Origin: Ilumatobacteraceae bacterium
GTDB lineage: Bacteria > Actinomycetota > Acidimicrobiia > Acidimicrobiales > Ilumatobacteraceae
Length of the DNA stretch: 64,000 nt
Assembly: GCA_025463305.1 (NCBI GenBank)
Contig: JAOBWK010000019.1
Location: 1 to 64,000 of the forward strand
Direction: 5' to 3'
The notes beneath the pieces are model-generated. The model did not search any database. It saw only the letters and a program-made list of their open reading frames with translations, and was not told the origin of the DNA. Of the stretch, positions 15,615-26,722 are shown one piece after another. How positions within the stretch are numbered: position 1 is the stretch's first letter; each line of letters starts with the position of its first letter. A program made the translations under genes and the position numbers.

Positions 15615-16235
15615 ATGGAGCTGATCCTGGTCCGCCACGCCCTGCCCGTGCGCCGCGAAGTCACGGAGGGCGCTGCAGACCCGGAGCTGAGCGAAGCCGG
15701 CGTCCTGCAGGCCCGGTTCCTCGCCGACTACCTCGCCGTCGAGACCATCCACGCCGTGTACGCGAGCCCACTGCGCCGGGCGATCGAGACCGCCAAGCCG
15801 CTCGCCGAGCGTCTGCACCTGCCGATCGAGATCGTCGACGGCGTCGCCGAGTACGACCGGCACTCGAGCGAGTACGTCCCGATCGAGGAGCTGAAGGCCA
15901 CCAACGATCCCCGCTGGCAGCAGATGCTCGCCGACGACTGGGGTGATCGCACCGAGACCCGCCAGCAGTTCGCCGACCGCGTCTTCACCGCGGTCGAGGG
16001 CATCGTGGCCGCCAATCCGAGCCGGACCGTGGCCGTCGTGTGCCACGGCGGGGTGATCAACGCCTACCTCGCCCGGGTGCTCGGCACACCCGACAGCGCC
16101 GGCTTCTTCTATCCGAACTACACGTCGATCCACCGGGTCGTCGCCTCACGCGCCGGACACCGCCAGATCGTCACCGTCAACGAGACCGCCCACTTGCGCG
16201 GCACCGGCCTGCCCATCGGCCTCTACGGTACGTGA
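15615..16235 (+). CDS. Histidine phosphatase family protein
   Basis: The 206-residue product has the phosphohistidine motif LVRHALP (His8) at its very start, the ASPLRRAIETA segment and the second conserved His in VVCHGGV (about residue 150). These are the marks of the phosphoglycerate-mutase-like histidine phosphatases; substrate unknown. ATG 15615 places the motif at residue 5 as is usual, so longer upstream versions are rejected. One base separates its stop from the next GTG start, so it forms an operon with the aminopeptidase. Confidence 0.88.
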   Translation: MELILVRHALPVRREVTEGAADPELSEAGVLQARFLADYLAVETIHAVYASPLRRAIETAKPLAERLHLPIEIVDGVAEYDRHSSEYVPIEELKATNDPRWQQMLADDWGDRTETRQQFADRVFTAVEGIVAANPSRTVAVVCHGGVINAYLARVLGTPDSAGFFYPNYTSIHRVVASRAGHRQIVTVNETAHLRGTGLPIGLYGT

Positions 16236-16236
16236 C

Positions 16237-17520
16237 GTGACCGAACCCATCGCCGCCGGTGCGCCCGGCATCGACGACCTCCTCGCCTACCTCGACGCCT
16301 CGCCGTCGCCGTGGCATGCGGTCGCCTCGTCCGCCGCACGCTTGCGCGCCGCTGGCTTCGCCGAGCTCACCGAGACCGAGCCCTGGCGCGCCGTCGCGAA
16401 CGGCTTCGTGATCCGCGGCGGGGCGCTCGTCGCCTGGCGCTGGCCGGCGACCGCGAGCGGCTCGACACCGTTCCACATCGTCGGCGCGCACACCGACTCG
16501 CCGTGCCTGAGGATCAAGCCGCGGCCCGACACCGGCGGGTTCGGTTGGCGCCAGCTGGCCGTCGAGGTCTACGGCGGCGCGCTGCTCAACTCGTGGCTCG
16601 ACCGCGACCTCGGCGTCGCCGGCCGGATCGTGCTCCGCGACGGATCGGCCGTCGACATCGCAGTGCGCGAGCCGATCGCACGTGTGCCGCAGCTGGCGAT
16701 CCACCTCGACCGGGAGGTCAACGACCGCGGCCTCGTGCTCGACAAGCAGCAGCACCTCACGCCGGTGTGGGGAACGGGGGCGAGCACCGTCGGCGACTTC
16801 GCCGGCTGGCTGGCCGAACGGGCCGGCGTGCGCGCTGCCGACGTCGCGTGGTGGGACCTCTCGCTGTTCGACACCACGCCCGCCGCCGTGCTCGGCGCCG
16901 ATCGGTCGATGATCGCCAGCGGCCGGCTCGACAACCAGCTCAGCTGCTGGGCGGCCACCACCGCGCTCGCTGCCGCCGATCAGCCGCACGGGCACACGGC
17001 GTTGATCGCGCTGTTCGATCACGAGGAGGTCGGCTCGGAGAGCAGCACCGGCGCGAGCGGTCCCCTGCTCAGCACCGTCATCGAGCGCATCTCGACGGTC
17101 GCCGGCGGCGATCGCGAGTCACTGCACCAGGCGCTGGCCGGCTCGACGTGCATCTCGGCCGACAACGCCCACGCCGTGCACCCCAACTACCCCGAGCGCC
17201 ACGAGCCGGGGCACCGCCCGATCGTCAACCAGGGCCCGGCCGTGAAGGTCAACAACAACCAGCGCTACGCCACGAGCGCGACGACGGCGGCACTGTTCCA
17301 GCGGGCGTGCGAGACCGCCGGCGTGCCGTGGCAGGTCTTCGTGTCCCGCAACAACATGCCGTGCGGCAGCACCATCGGCCCGCTCACCGCCACCGCGCTC
17401 GGCATCGCCACGGTCGACGTCGGCATCCCCCAGCTGTCGATGCACTCCGCCCGCGAGTTGTGCGGCACCGACGACCCGCCGTACCTCGCCCGCGCCCTCG
17501 CCGCCTACTTCGCCGGCTGA
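16237..17520 (+). CDS. apeB: M18 family aspartyl aminopeptidase
   Basis: This is a 427-residue zinc aminopeptidase of family M18, which removes N-terminal acidic residues from peptides in the cytosol. Metal and catalytic motifs are seen in order: GAHTDSPCLRIKP near 87-99, RLDNQLS near 229, DHEEVGSES near 260-268 and the C-terminal MHSARE near 403. Length fits the family. The GTG start comes one base after the histidine phosphatase stop. Confidence 0.93.
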   Translation: MTEPIAAGAPGIDDLLAYLDASPSPWHAVASSAARLRAAGFAELTETEPWRAVANGFVIRGGALVAWRWPATASGSTPFHIVGAHTDSPCLRIKPRPDTGGFGWRQLAVEVYGGALLNSWLDRDLGVAGRIVLRDGSAVDIAVREPIARVPQLAIHLDREVNDRGLVLDKQQHLTPVWGTGASTVGDFAGWLAERAGVRAADVAWWDLSLFDTTPAAVLGADRSMIASGRLDNQLSCWAATTALAAADQPHGHTALIALFDHEEVGSESSTGASGPLLSTVIERISTVAGGDRESLHQALAGSTCISADNAHAVHPNYPERHEPGHRPIVNQGPAVKVNNNQRYATSATTAALFQRACETAGVPWQVFVSRNNMPCGSTIGPLTATALGIATVDVGIPQLSMHSARELCGTDDPPYLARALAAYFAG

Positions 17521-17542
17521 CGCGACGTCGAGAGCGGTCCGC

Positions 17543-18307
17543 TCAGGCGGGGCGGTCGGGCCCGGCGTTGTCGATGTTCGCAGCGGTGAGCTCGTCGCGC
17601 TGGGTCTGCACGCGGGCGGCCGTGTCGCTCGGCATCGCCAGGCCGTCCTGGGCCAGATCGAACAGCCGCTGCAGCTCGGTGTGCAGCTCGGCCGTGAGCC
17701 GCTTGACCTCGCTGCGCGGCACCCGGCCGTTCTCGCCGGCCACCGGGTACAGCGGCTTGCCGACGATGACGCGCACCTTGTGCGGATGGATGAACTTCGC
17801 GCCCTTCGGCATGACGGCCTCGGAGCCACCGATGCCGACGGGGACGATCGGCACCTTGCCACGGGCGGCGACGTACGCGGCGCCCTCGAACAGCGGTTGC
17901 ACGATGGGCCCGGACTTGCGCTCGCCCTCGGGGAACATCACGATCGGCTCACCCTGGGCGAGCAGCAGGAAGCAGCGCTTGAGCGCCTCGAGGTCGGTGG
18001 TGCCGCGAGACACCGGGAAGCCGCCGACCGACGAGATCAGCCAGCCGTACCACGCCTTCTTCCACATCGAGTCCTTGGCCATGTACCGGAACCGACGATT
18101 GCTGACGACAGCCGAGATCGGCGTGTCGAGGTAGCTGCGGTGCACCGGGGCGAGCACGAACGCACCGGTCTTGGGCACGTTCTCGCGACCGTGCACCTCC
18201 ATCCGGGTCACGATCCGTGTGCTGCCCGTGATGATGGTCTTCCAGAACTGGTAGTTGGCCTTGCTGAGGAAGCTCTGCTTGGCCAGGTAGGCGTCAACCT
18301 TGCTCAT
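17543..18307 (-). CDS. plsC: 1-acyl-sn-glycerol-3-phosphate acyltransferase
   Basis: PlsC-type enzymes acylate lysophosphatidic acid at the inner membrane face in phospholipid synthesis. The 254-residue protein has block I as APVHRSYLDT (HX4D reduced to H-R-S-Y-L-D, about residues 54-59), block II around GGFPVSRGT, block III FPEGERKSG and block IV VPIVPVGIGGSE. ATG 18305-18307 lies inside the end of cmk (overlap 14 bases), so guaB1, cmk and plsC form one minus-strand operon. The long frame continuing upstream is a cmk shadow. Confidence 0.9.
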   Translation of the reverse strand: MSKVDAYLAKQSFLSKANYQFWKTIITGSTRIVTRMEVHGRENVPKTGAFVLAPVHRSYLDTPISAVVSNRRFRYMAKDSMWKKAWYGWLISSVGGFPVSRGTTDLEALKRCFLLLAQGEPIVMFPEGERKSGPIVQPLFEGAAYVAARGKVPIVPVGIGGSEAVMPKGAKFIHPHKVRVIVGKPLYPVAGENGRVPRSEVKRLTAELHTELQRLFDLAQDGLAMPSDTAARVQTQRDELTAANIDNAGPDRPA

Positions 18308-18940
18308 CGTCGGCCCTTTGTAGCAGTCGCTCGATCGCGGACAGCACTTGGTCGATCGACAGGCCGGTCGTGTCGACGGTCTGGGCGCCATCGGCCTCGC
18401 GCAGCGGACCGTCGGCGCGGCTGGTGTCGCTGGTGTCGCGGCTTTCGATCGCCCGCTCGATCTCGTCGACGTCGCCACCCGCCTCGGCCACCCGCCGCTC
18501 GGCGCGCACGCGTGGCGACGCGGTGAGGTACAGCTTGAGACGGGCGTCGGGGAAGACGACCGAGCCGATGTCGCGGCCCTCGATGACGCCACCGCCACGA
18601 GCCTCGGCCCAGGCCCGCTGCCGGCCGCGCAGCTCGGTGCGGACCTCGCTGTTCGACGCGATGAACCGCACCGACTCGGTGACCTCGGGCGTGCGGATCG
18701 CCGCCGTGACGTCGACACCGTCGACCACCACGCCGGCATCGCCGACGTCGAGGGCCATCGTGCGGGCGAGGGCGGCCACGGCCGGCGAGTCGTCGACGGG
18801 GATGTGCCGCTGCATCGCCGCGCACGTGACCGCACGGTACATCGCACCGGTGTCGAGGTACTCCAGGCCGAGCCGGTCGGCGAGCGCCTTGGCGATCGTG
18901 GACTTGCCGGCCCCCGCCGGGCCGTCGATCGCGATGATCA

Positions 18941-18941
<1 letters not shown>
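18294..18941 (-). CDS. cmk: Cytidylate kinase
   Basis: Cmk phosphorylates CMP and dCMP with ATP. The 215-residue product starts MIIAIDGPAGAGKST (P-loop residues 7-15) and has the CMP-binding DTGAMYRAVT (about 35-44) and IEGRDIGSVVFPDA. The length matches bacterial Cmk. Its ATG overlaps the guaB1 stop by one base (TGATG), and its end overlaps plsC, which shows a coupled operon of nucleotide and lipid genes. Confidence 0.94.
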
Positions 18942-21137
<2,196 letters not shown>

Positions 21138-21141
<4 letters not shown>

Positions 21142-22043
21142 GCGACGACATCGACCGAGCCGTCGCGGTCCTGCGCGATGGCGGCCTGGTCGGCATGCCC
21201 ACCGAGACCGTCTACGGGCTGGCCGGCGATGCCTCGAACGAGGCGGCCGTCCGGCGGATCTTCGCAGCCAAGGGCCGTCCGGCGGATCACCCCCTCATCG
21301 TCCACCTCGCTGACGCTGGGGCGATCCACCACTGGGCGGCCGAGGTGCCCGCGAGTGCGGCACTGCTGGCCGAGGCGTGCTGGCCCGGTCCGCTCACGGT
21401 GCTCGTGCCGCGTGCCGCTGGTGTGCTCGACGTCGTCACCGGCGGGCGCGACACGGTCGGCCTGCGCGTGCCGGCTCACCCGATGGCGCTCGATCTGCTC
21501 CGGCGGTTCGGTGGCGGCGTGGCCGCCCCATCGGCGAACCGCTTCGGACGGGTCTCGCCGACCACGGCCGACCACGTGCGCGCCGACCTCGGTCCGCTGG
21601 TCGACGTCGTGCTCGACGGCGGGCCGAGCCCGATCGGCGTGGAGTCCACCATCGTCGACTGCACCGTGTCTCCCCCGCAGATCCTGCGTCCCGGCGGCAT
21701 CCCCGACGAGGACATCGCCGCGATCCTCGACATCGCCGGCGCGGCCGGCCCGAGCCGAGCCAGCGGGATGCTCGCATCGCACTACGCCCCACGCGCTCGA
21801 GTCGAGATCGTCGAGTCCGTCGCCGTGGCCCACGCCCGAGCCAACGAGCTGGCGGCGGCCGGCCACACGGTCGACGTGCTGGACCCGACCACCGATCTCG
21901 TCGTCGCGGCGCACCAGCTGTACACGTGGCTGCGCGAGGCCGACGAGCGCGGACTGGACACCCTCGTCGCGGTGCTGCCACCGCCGGTCGGCCTCGGGCA
22001 CGCCATCCGCGACCGCCTGACCAAGGCAGCGGGCCGGGGCTGA
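21138..22043 (+). CDS. L-threonylcarbamoyladenylate synthase (Sua5 type)
   Basis: Sua5/TsaC makes threonylcarbamoyl-AMP for the t6A37 modification of ANN-decoding tRNAs. The 301-residue product has the YrdC domain (residues about 5-200: GLVGMPTETVYGLAGDA, KGRPADHPLIVHL, WPGPLTVLV, APSANRFGRVSPT) and then the SGMLASHYAPRA linker and C-terminal Sua5 domain. The start is probably TTG 21138, which overlaps the previous stop (21139-21141); no suitable ATG lies early enough. Confidence in the family is high, in the exact start moderate. Confidence 0.88.
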
Positions 22044-22061
22044 CGATCGCCGGCTACGGGC

Positions 22062-22192
22062 GATCCCGCGGTCACAACGCTCCCGGGCGGATGGATCTGC
22101 CCGCGGGATCAAACTGCCGGCCGCAGGAACGGACCCATCCGACGATGCCGCAGTCACAACGCTCCCGGGCGGATGGATCTGCCCGCGGGATC
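22062..22192. repeat. Exact 40-bp direct repeat, 82-bp period, with inverted arms
   Basis: A 40-base sequence beginning GTCACAACGCTCCCGGGCGG occurs at 22071-22110 and again, identical, at 22153-22192. GATCCCGCGG (22062-22071) and CCGCGGGATC (22101-22110) are a 10-base inverted pair around the first copy, and the second copy ends with the same CCGCGGGATC. The block fills the gap between the converging Sua5 and J-domain genes. It looks like an extragenic repeat element of REP type; it may act as a terminator. Confidence 0.8.
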
Positions 22193-22199
22193 GGCGCGG

Positions 22200-22796
22200 C
22201 TACTCGAAGGCGCCGGGGCGGTTGAGGTTGAGCACCCACACGTCGCGGACGTCGTCGAGCAGCGGTGCCGGCACGCCGTCGATCGCGGCCACGGTGAGGC
22301 TCACGGTGCTCGCGCCGGCGTCGGGGACGAGGTCGAGCCGGCACCAGCACGGCGATGGCTCGTGCAGGTGCACCTCGAGCACGTAGGGCGGATCATCGAC
22401 GAGCACCTCCCCGATCCACGATGTCACGACGAGCAGCGCCTCGAACGCCTCCGCCGGTGGGGCGTCGATGACGAACGACGGCACGTCGTGCTGGGCGCGT
22501 CCGATCCACCGCGTCGGACGACGGGACGGCGCAGGGCCCGGAGGCGGCGTCGCAGGCGGCGTCGTCGCAGACTGCGCAGCGCTACCCGCCTCGGGCAGCG
22601 GGCGCCGGCCGGTGATGTGACCGACCGCGGCATCGAACGCTGCGTTCAGGTCGCGCATCCCGTCGGCATCGCCCCCACGATCGGGATGCCGGTCGAAGGC
22701 CAGTCGGCGCCGCGCGGCGCGGACGTCGTCGAGGGTCGCGTCCCGACCGACGCCGAGCACTGCGAAGGGATCGGGCACGGCGAAGGGATCGGTCAT
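22200..22796 (-). CDS. J-domain (DnaJ-like) protein
   Basis: The 198-residue product starts with a J domain: PFAVLGVGRDATLDDVRAARR, then the HPD motif in DRHPDRGGD (about residues 36-44) and a fourth helix. A proline-rich linker (75-95) leads to a C-terminal part of about 100 residues of alternating strands (FVIDAPPAEAFEALL, YVLEVHLHEPSPCWCRLDLV) that I do not recognise. J proteins stimulate DnaK; the tail probably selects the client. It lies 18 bases after xylulokinase on the same strand. Confidence 0.85.
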   Translation of the reverse strand: MTDPFAVPDPFAVLGVGRDATLDDVRAARRRLAFDRHPDRGGDADGMRDLNAAFDAAVGHITGRRPLPEAGSAAQSATTPPATPPPGPAPSRRPTRWIGRAQHDVPSFVIDAPPAEAFEALLVVTSWIGEVLVDDPPYVLEVHLHEPSPCWCRLDLVPDAGASTVSLTVAAIDGVPAPLLDDVRDVWVLNLNRPGAFE

Positions 22797-22814
22797 CGGT
22801 GCGTCACCGGGACG

Positions 22815-24242
22815 TCAGGCGGTGCGATCGCGCAGCTCGCCGTACGCGTTGCGCACGGCGTCGGCAGCCTCCACCGAATGGCCGGCGGAGCGCTCCACCG
22901 TGGCGCCGCCGCCGAGACCCCAGCGCACCGCGACCTCGGACGCCTCGGCGTGATCGAGCACCGCGGCGGCCTGCACGCACGCGCCTGTGGCGACGGCCTG
23001 TTCGGCGTCGGTGACGCACACGGGCAGGTCGCACAGGTCGGCGAGCACCTGACGGTAGGCGGCCGAGCGGGCACCGCCGCCGATCATCACCACCCGCTCC
23101 ATCGCGCCGGTCTCGTTGCGCAGCGCGTCGAGCCCGTCGAGCAGCCCACACACCACGCCCTCGACCGCGGCCCGGGCCAGCTGCTCGCGGGTGACGTCGG
23201 AGCGCAGCCCGTTCAGCCAACCCGTCGCCTTCGGCCGGTTGGGTGTGCGTTCGCCGTCGAGGTACGGCAGCAGGGTCAGCCCACCGGCTCCGAGCGGCGC
23301 CTGCAGGGCGAGCGAGTCGAGGTCGGCCGGTGCGACGCCGAGCAGGTTGGCGGCGGCGTCGGTGACCTTCGTCGCGTTGAGCGTGCAGACCAGCGGCAGG
23401 TAGCCGCCGGCGGCATCGGCGAAGCCGGCGACGGCACCGGTGGCATCGGCCGTCGGTGCGCCGGTGGCGGAGAACACGGTGCCGGACGTGCCGAATGACA
23501 TCGCCGCGTCGCCGGGCCGCAACCCGAGCCCGAGCGCGGCGGCCATGTTGTCGCCGGTGCCGGGCGCCACCACCGCGCCGCGCCACGTGCCGGCGACCTC
23601 GAGCGGCCCGAGCACGCGGGGCACGACGGTGGTCCAGTCGAGGTCTCCGTCGATGATGGCCAGCAGGTCCCAGCAGTACTGCTCGGTGGCCGCCGACCAG
23701 TAGCCGGTGCCGCTCGCATCGCCACGGTCTGTCGTCATGATCCCGGTGAGCTGGTACGTCATCCAGTCGTGGGGCAGGAGGACGTGCGCGAGGCGGGCCC
23801 AGTTGTCGGGTTCGCTGCGGTGCAGCCACGACAGCTTGGCGATCGTGAACGCCGCGACGGGAACGCTGCCGCACGCGGCCGCCCAGTCGGCGGCGCCGCC
23901 GGGGAGCTGCTTCAGCAGCCAGCCCGCATCGGGCGCCGTCTCGGTGTCGTTCCACAGCTTCGCATCGCGCACGACGGCGCCGGTGTGATCGAGCACCACC
24001 ATGCCGTGCTGCTGGCCGGCAACGCTGATGGCCGCGAACTGCTCGCTGCCGGCCTCGGCCTGGGCCGCGGCCAGCGCGGTCTCGAACGCCGTCCACCACG
24101 CCGACGGCGGCTGCTCGCTGCGCGGCGGGTGGGTGGCCGGGTGCGGCGCCGACCCACTGCCGGCCAGCCGGCCGGTCTCGGCATCGCGGATCTCGACCTT
24201 GGTCGACTGTGTGGATGAATCGACTCCGACCACGTACGGCAT
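22815..24242 (-). CDS. xylB: Xylulokinase
   Basis: XylB phosphorylates D-xylulose to feed the pentose phosphate pathway. The 475-residue protein has the FGGY-kinase opening VVGVDSSTQSTKVEI (residues about 4-18), SVAGQQHGMV near 74, the catalytic region DWMTYQLTG and the C-terminal IGGGARSAAYRQVLAD with a late FGGY signature region. Length fits. There are no xylose isomerase or transporter genes nearby, so other sugar alcohol or ketose substrates of the family are possible. Confidence 0.87.
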   Translation of the reverse strand: MPYVVGVDSSTQSTKVEIRDAETGRLAGSGSAPHPATHPPRSEQPPSAWWTAFETALAAAQAEAGSEQFAAISVAGQQHGMVVLDHTGAVVRDAKLWNDTETAPDAGWLLKQLPGGAADWAAACGSVPVAAFTIAKLSWLHRSEPDNWARLAHVLLPHDWMTYQLTGIMTTDRGDASGTGYWSAATEQYCWDLLAIIDGDLDWTTVVPRVLGPLEVAGTWRGAVVAPGTGDNMAAALGLGLRPGDAAMSFGTSGTVFSATGAPTADATGAVAGFADAAGGYLPLVCTLNATKVTDAAANLLGVAPADLDSLALQAPLGAGGLTLLPYLDGERTPNRPKATGWLNGLRSDVTREQLARAAVEGVVCGLLDGLDALRNETGAMERVVMIGGGARSAAYRQVLADLCDLPVCVTDAEQAVATGACVQAAAVLDHAEASEVAVRWGLGGGATVERSAGHSVEAADAVRNAYGELRDRTA

Positions 24243-24285
24243 GGGGCCACAGTAGCGAGGGGGCGTCGTGCAGCCGCTGCCCCGC

Positions 24286-24903
24286 TCAGGCCTCGCGGGA
24301 GACAGCCTCGATCGTCGCGCCGAGATCGAGTGGCACCTGCTCGGGTGTGGTCTCCAACTGCGCCGCGACGCGCTGGCCGAGCCCGCGCTGGTTGGTCATC
24401 GCACGCGCGACCGTGCCGGCCAGCGGACCACCGACGCCGAGCTGGCCGGTGGCGATCGCGGCGATGAGGGCGCTCGACACCTGCGCGGCCACTGGCTGCA
24501 CCTTGCCCCAGTCGACGTGGTCGGCCATCGCCTTCATCGCCTTGGTGGCATCCGCGGTGCGCTCGGCGGTGGCCGTCCGCACGCCCGCCCAGTCGACGTT
24601 GCGCATCATCTCGGCCACGGTGGCCGCATCGGCGGTCTCCTCCGCCTCGCTCGGCACGACGGCATCGCCGTTCGCATCGAACTCGACCGCTGCCTCGGGC
24701 CCACCGGCTTCCGCCGGCTGTGCCTCCCGAGCCGCGCCGCGCGCCTCTGCCTGCTTGCGGAACAGCGCGACGAGCCCGTCGACCTGCTGCTTCGGGGTGG
24801 CCCAGATGGGAGCGGCCGGCGTGTCGTCGCCTCGTTTGCCGGCCTCGTACTCCGCCTTGATCGACGCGGACATGCCCTTCACACGCGACTTCCAGCCGGC
24901 CAT
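24286..24903 (-). CDS. Hypothetical helical protein
   Basis: The 205-residue product begins MAGWKSRVKGMSASIKAEYEAGKRG and is mostly helical, with an acidic, Ala-rich middle (EAEETADAATVAEM) and two repeats of a short phrase, NVDWAGVRTATA and HVDWGKVQPVA. The C-terminal half has a weakly hydrophobic Ala/Gly segment (ALIAAIATGQLGVGGPLAGTV). No family is recognised. The ATG 24901-24903 is used; the upstream extension has antisense-like composition over the divergent promoter to the PhzF gene. Confidence 0.65.
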   Translation of the reverse strand: MAGWKSRVKGMSASIKAEYEAGKRGDDTPAAPIWATPKQQVDGLVALFRKQAEARGAAREAQPAEAGGPEAAVEFDANGDAVVPSEAEETADAATVAEMMRNVDWAGVRTATAERTADATKAMKAMADHVDWGKVQPVAAQVSSALIAAIATGQLGVGGPLAGTVARAMTNQRGLGQRVAAQLETTPEQVPLDLGATIEAVSREA

Positions 24904-24977
24904 CGCGACACCATACCGGCCGGACGGCGAGCGAAACTCGTGCTCGGCGTCCGGCGGCACGCTGTCACACTGACCCG

Positions 24978-25829
24978 ATGCAGCGACCGTATGCCGAAGT
25001 CGACGTGTTCACCGCCGTGCCGTACGCGGGCAGCCCGCTCGCCGTGGTGCTCGACGCCGAGGGACTGAGCACCGACGCCATGCAGCGCTTCGCCCGCTGG
25101 GTGAACTTCTCCGAGACCGCCTTCCTGCTCCCGCCGACAGACCCGACGGCCGACTACCGCGTGCGGATCTTCACCACCACGACCGAGCTGCCGTTCGCCG
25201 GGCATCCGACGATCGGCTCGTGCCACGCCTGGCTGACCCTCGGCGCCGGCCGAGACCTCGCCGACGGGAGACACGGAGGCGGCCGCGTGGTGCAGGAGTG
25301 CCGGGTCGGCCTGGTGACGATCGAGCGAGACGAGGTCGGGCGGCTCGCATTCGCGTCGCCCCCGCTCATCCGCAGCGGGCCGCTGGACGACGGCACCCTG
25401 GCCGACGTGGTGCGCGTGCTCGGCATCGCCGCCGATGCTGTCGTGGATGCCGCGTGGATCGACAACGGCCCGGGTTGGCTGGGCATCCTGCTCGGTTCGG
25501 CCGCCGACGTGCTCGCGATCGAGCCAGCCGACTCGACCCTCAAGATCGGCGTGATCGGGCCATACCCGTCGGGGTCCGTGCACGCCTACGAGGTACGCGC
25601 GTTCTTCCCGGAGAACGGGCGGACCTTCGAGGACCCGGTCACCGGCAGCCTGAACTCGTCGGCCGCGCAGTGGCTGACCAGCACCGGGCGCTTCACGCCG
25701 CCGTACACCGCGTCGCAGGGCACCGCGATCGCAAGGGCCGGCGTCGTCCACGTCCGCGCCGACGACAGTGGGCAGCTGTGGATCGGCGGCGACGCGGTCA
25801 CATGCGTCACGGGCACCGTCCAGCTCTGA
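24978..25829 (+). CDS. PhzF family isomerase/epimerase-like protein
   Basis: The 283-residue product belongs to the PhzF/diaminopimelate-epimerase fold. It has the conserved Glu in NFSETAFL (Glu46), ELPFAGHPTIGSCHAW near 72-87 and the C-terminal FEDPVTGSLNSSAAQWL. The family includes phenazine isomerase and many enzymes of unknown function; no phenazine genes are near, so the specific role is unknown. Confidence 0.88.
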   Translation: MQRPYAEVDVFTAVPYAGSPLAVVLDAEGLSTDAMQRFARWVNFSETAFLLPPTDPTADYRVRIFTTTTELPFAGHPTIGSCHAWLTLGAGRDLADGRHGGGRVVQECRVGLVTIERDEVGRLAFASPPLIRSGPLDDGTLADVVRVLGIAADAVVDAAWIDNGPGWLGILLGSAADVLAIEPADSTLKIGVIGPYPSGSVHAYEVRAFFPENGRTFEDPVTGSLNSSAAQWLTSTGRFTPPYTASQGTAIARAGVVHVRADDSGQLWIGGDAVTCVTGTVQL

Positions 25830-25841
25830 CGCACCACGCGG

Positions 25842-26642
25842 TCAGTGGCCGGTGAAGTCGGGCGTGCGCTTCTCCATGAACGCGGCCACGCCCTCCTGGA
25901 AGTCGTTGGTGCGGAACAGCGGCAGCAGTTGCAGGAACACGTGGTGGATGTTCTGATCGAACGTCTCGGTTTCGGCGGCGCGCATCATCCGCTTGATCGC
26001 GCGCACGGCCAGCGGGGCGTTCGCGGCGATCTCCGCGGCGAGTGCCCGCGAGCGCTCGACCAGCTCGGCGTCGGGAACGACGTGGTTGACGATGCCGAGC
26101 TCGAGCGCCTCCGGCGCGAGCAGGGTGCGTCCGGTGAACGCGATCTCCGCGGCCTTCGCGTAGCCCACCATCCGTGGGAGCAGCCACGTGCCACCGCTCT
26201 CGGGGAGGATGCCGCGCTTGGCGAACCCGGGGTTCAACTTGGCCGACGCGGCCGCGATGCGGATGTCGCAACCGAGCGCGAGGTCGAGGCCGTAGCCCGC
26301 CGCGCCGCCGTTGAGCGCGCAGACCGTCGGCGTGTCGACGTGGTGGAGCACGATCGGCGGCGCGGTGCGCAGATCGAGCTCGCCCGGTGACGCCTCGAGC
26401 GAGCCGAGACCGCCGAGGCTCCCCTTCGGACCGCTCATCTGCGCGGCGAGGTCGAGTCCGGCGCAGAACGCCCGCCCCTCCCCCGTCAGCACGATGCAGC
26501 GCACGTCGCGATCGCGATCGGCCTCGAGCAGGCGGGCCGACAGATCGTCGAGCATCGACGCGCTGATGGTGTTCATCCGCTCGGGAGCATTGAGGGTGAT
26601 CGTCGCGATGTGGTCGGCGATCTCGTAGCGAACCTCGGTCAT
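25842..26642 (-). CDS. Enoyl-CoA hydratase/isomerase family protein
   Basis: The 266-residue crotonase-fold protein has GEGRAFCAGLDL (oxyanion hole, about residues 56-67), a second oxyanion segment ALNGGAAGYGLDLALGCD and the acid in LPESGGTWLLPRM (Glu about 146). The first Glu of canonical hydratases (in the GGGCELA-type segment) is Asp here, so isomerase or other crotonase chemistry is possible. ATG 26640-26642 begins at the normal family start. It converges on the PhzF gene and is divergent from the ABC permease. Confidence 0.87.
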   Translation of the reverse strand: MTEVRYEIADHIATITLNAPERMNTISASMLDDLSARLLEADRDRDVRCIVLTGEGRAFCAGLDLAAQMSGPKGSLGGLGSLEASPGELDLRTAPPIVLHHVDTPTVCALNGGAAGYGLDLALGCDIRIAAASAKLNPGFAKRGILPESGGTWLLPRMVGYAKAAEIAFTGRTLLAPEALELGIVNHVVPDAELVERSRALAAEIAANAPLAVRAIKRMMRAAETETFDQNIHHVFLQLLPLFRTNDFQEGVAAFMEKRTPDFTGH

Positions 26643-26722
26643 GCCAGGACCGTAGCGCTGCGTCGGCGACGCCGAGTCACGCTCTGTCAACGGCCGCGGG
26701 GGCGGCTCGTAAGCTGCGACCG

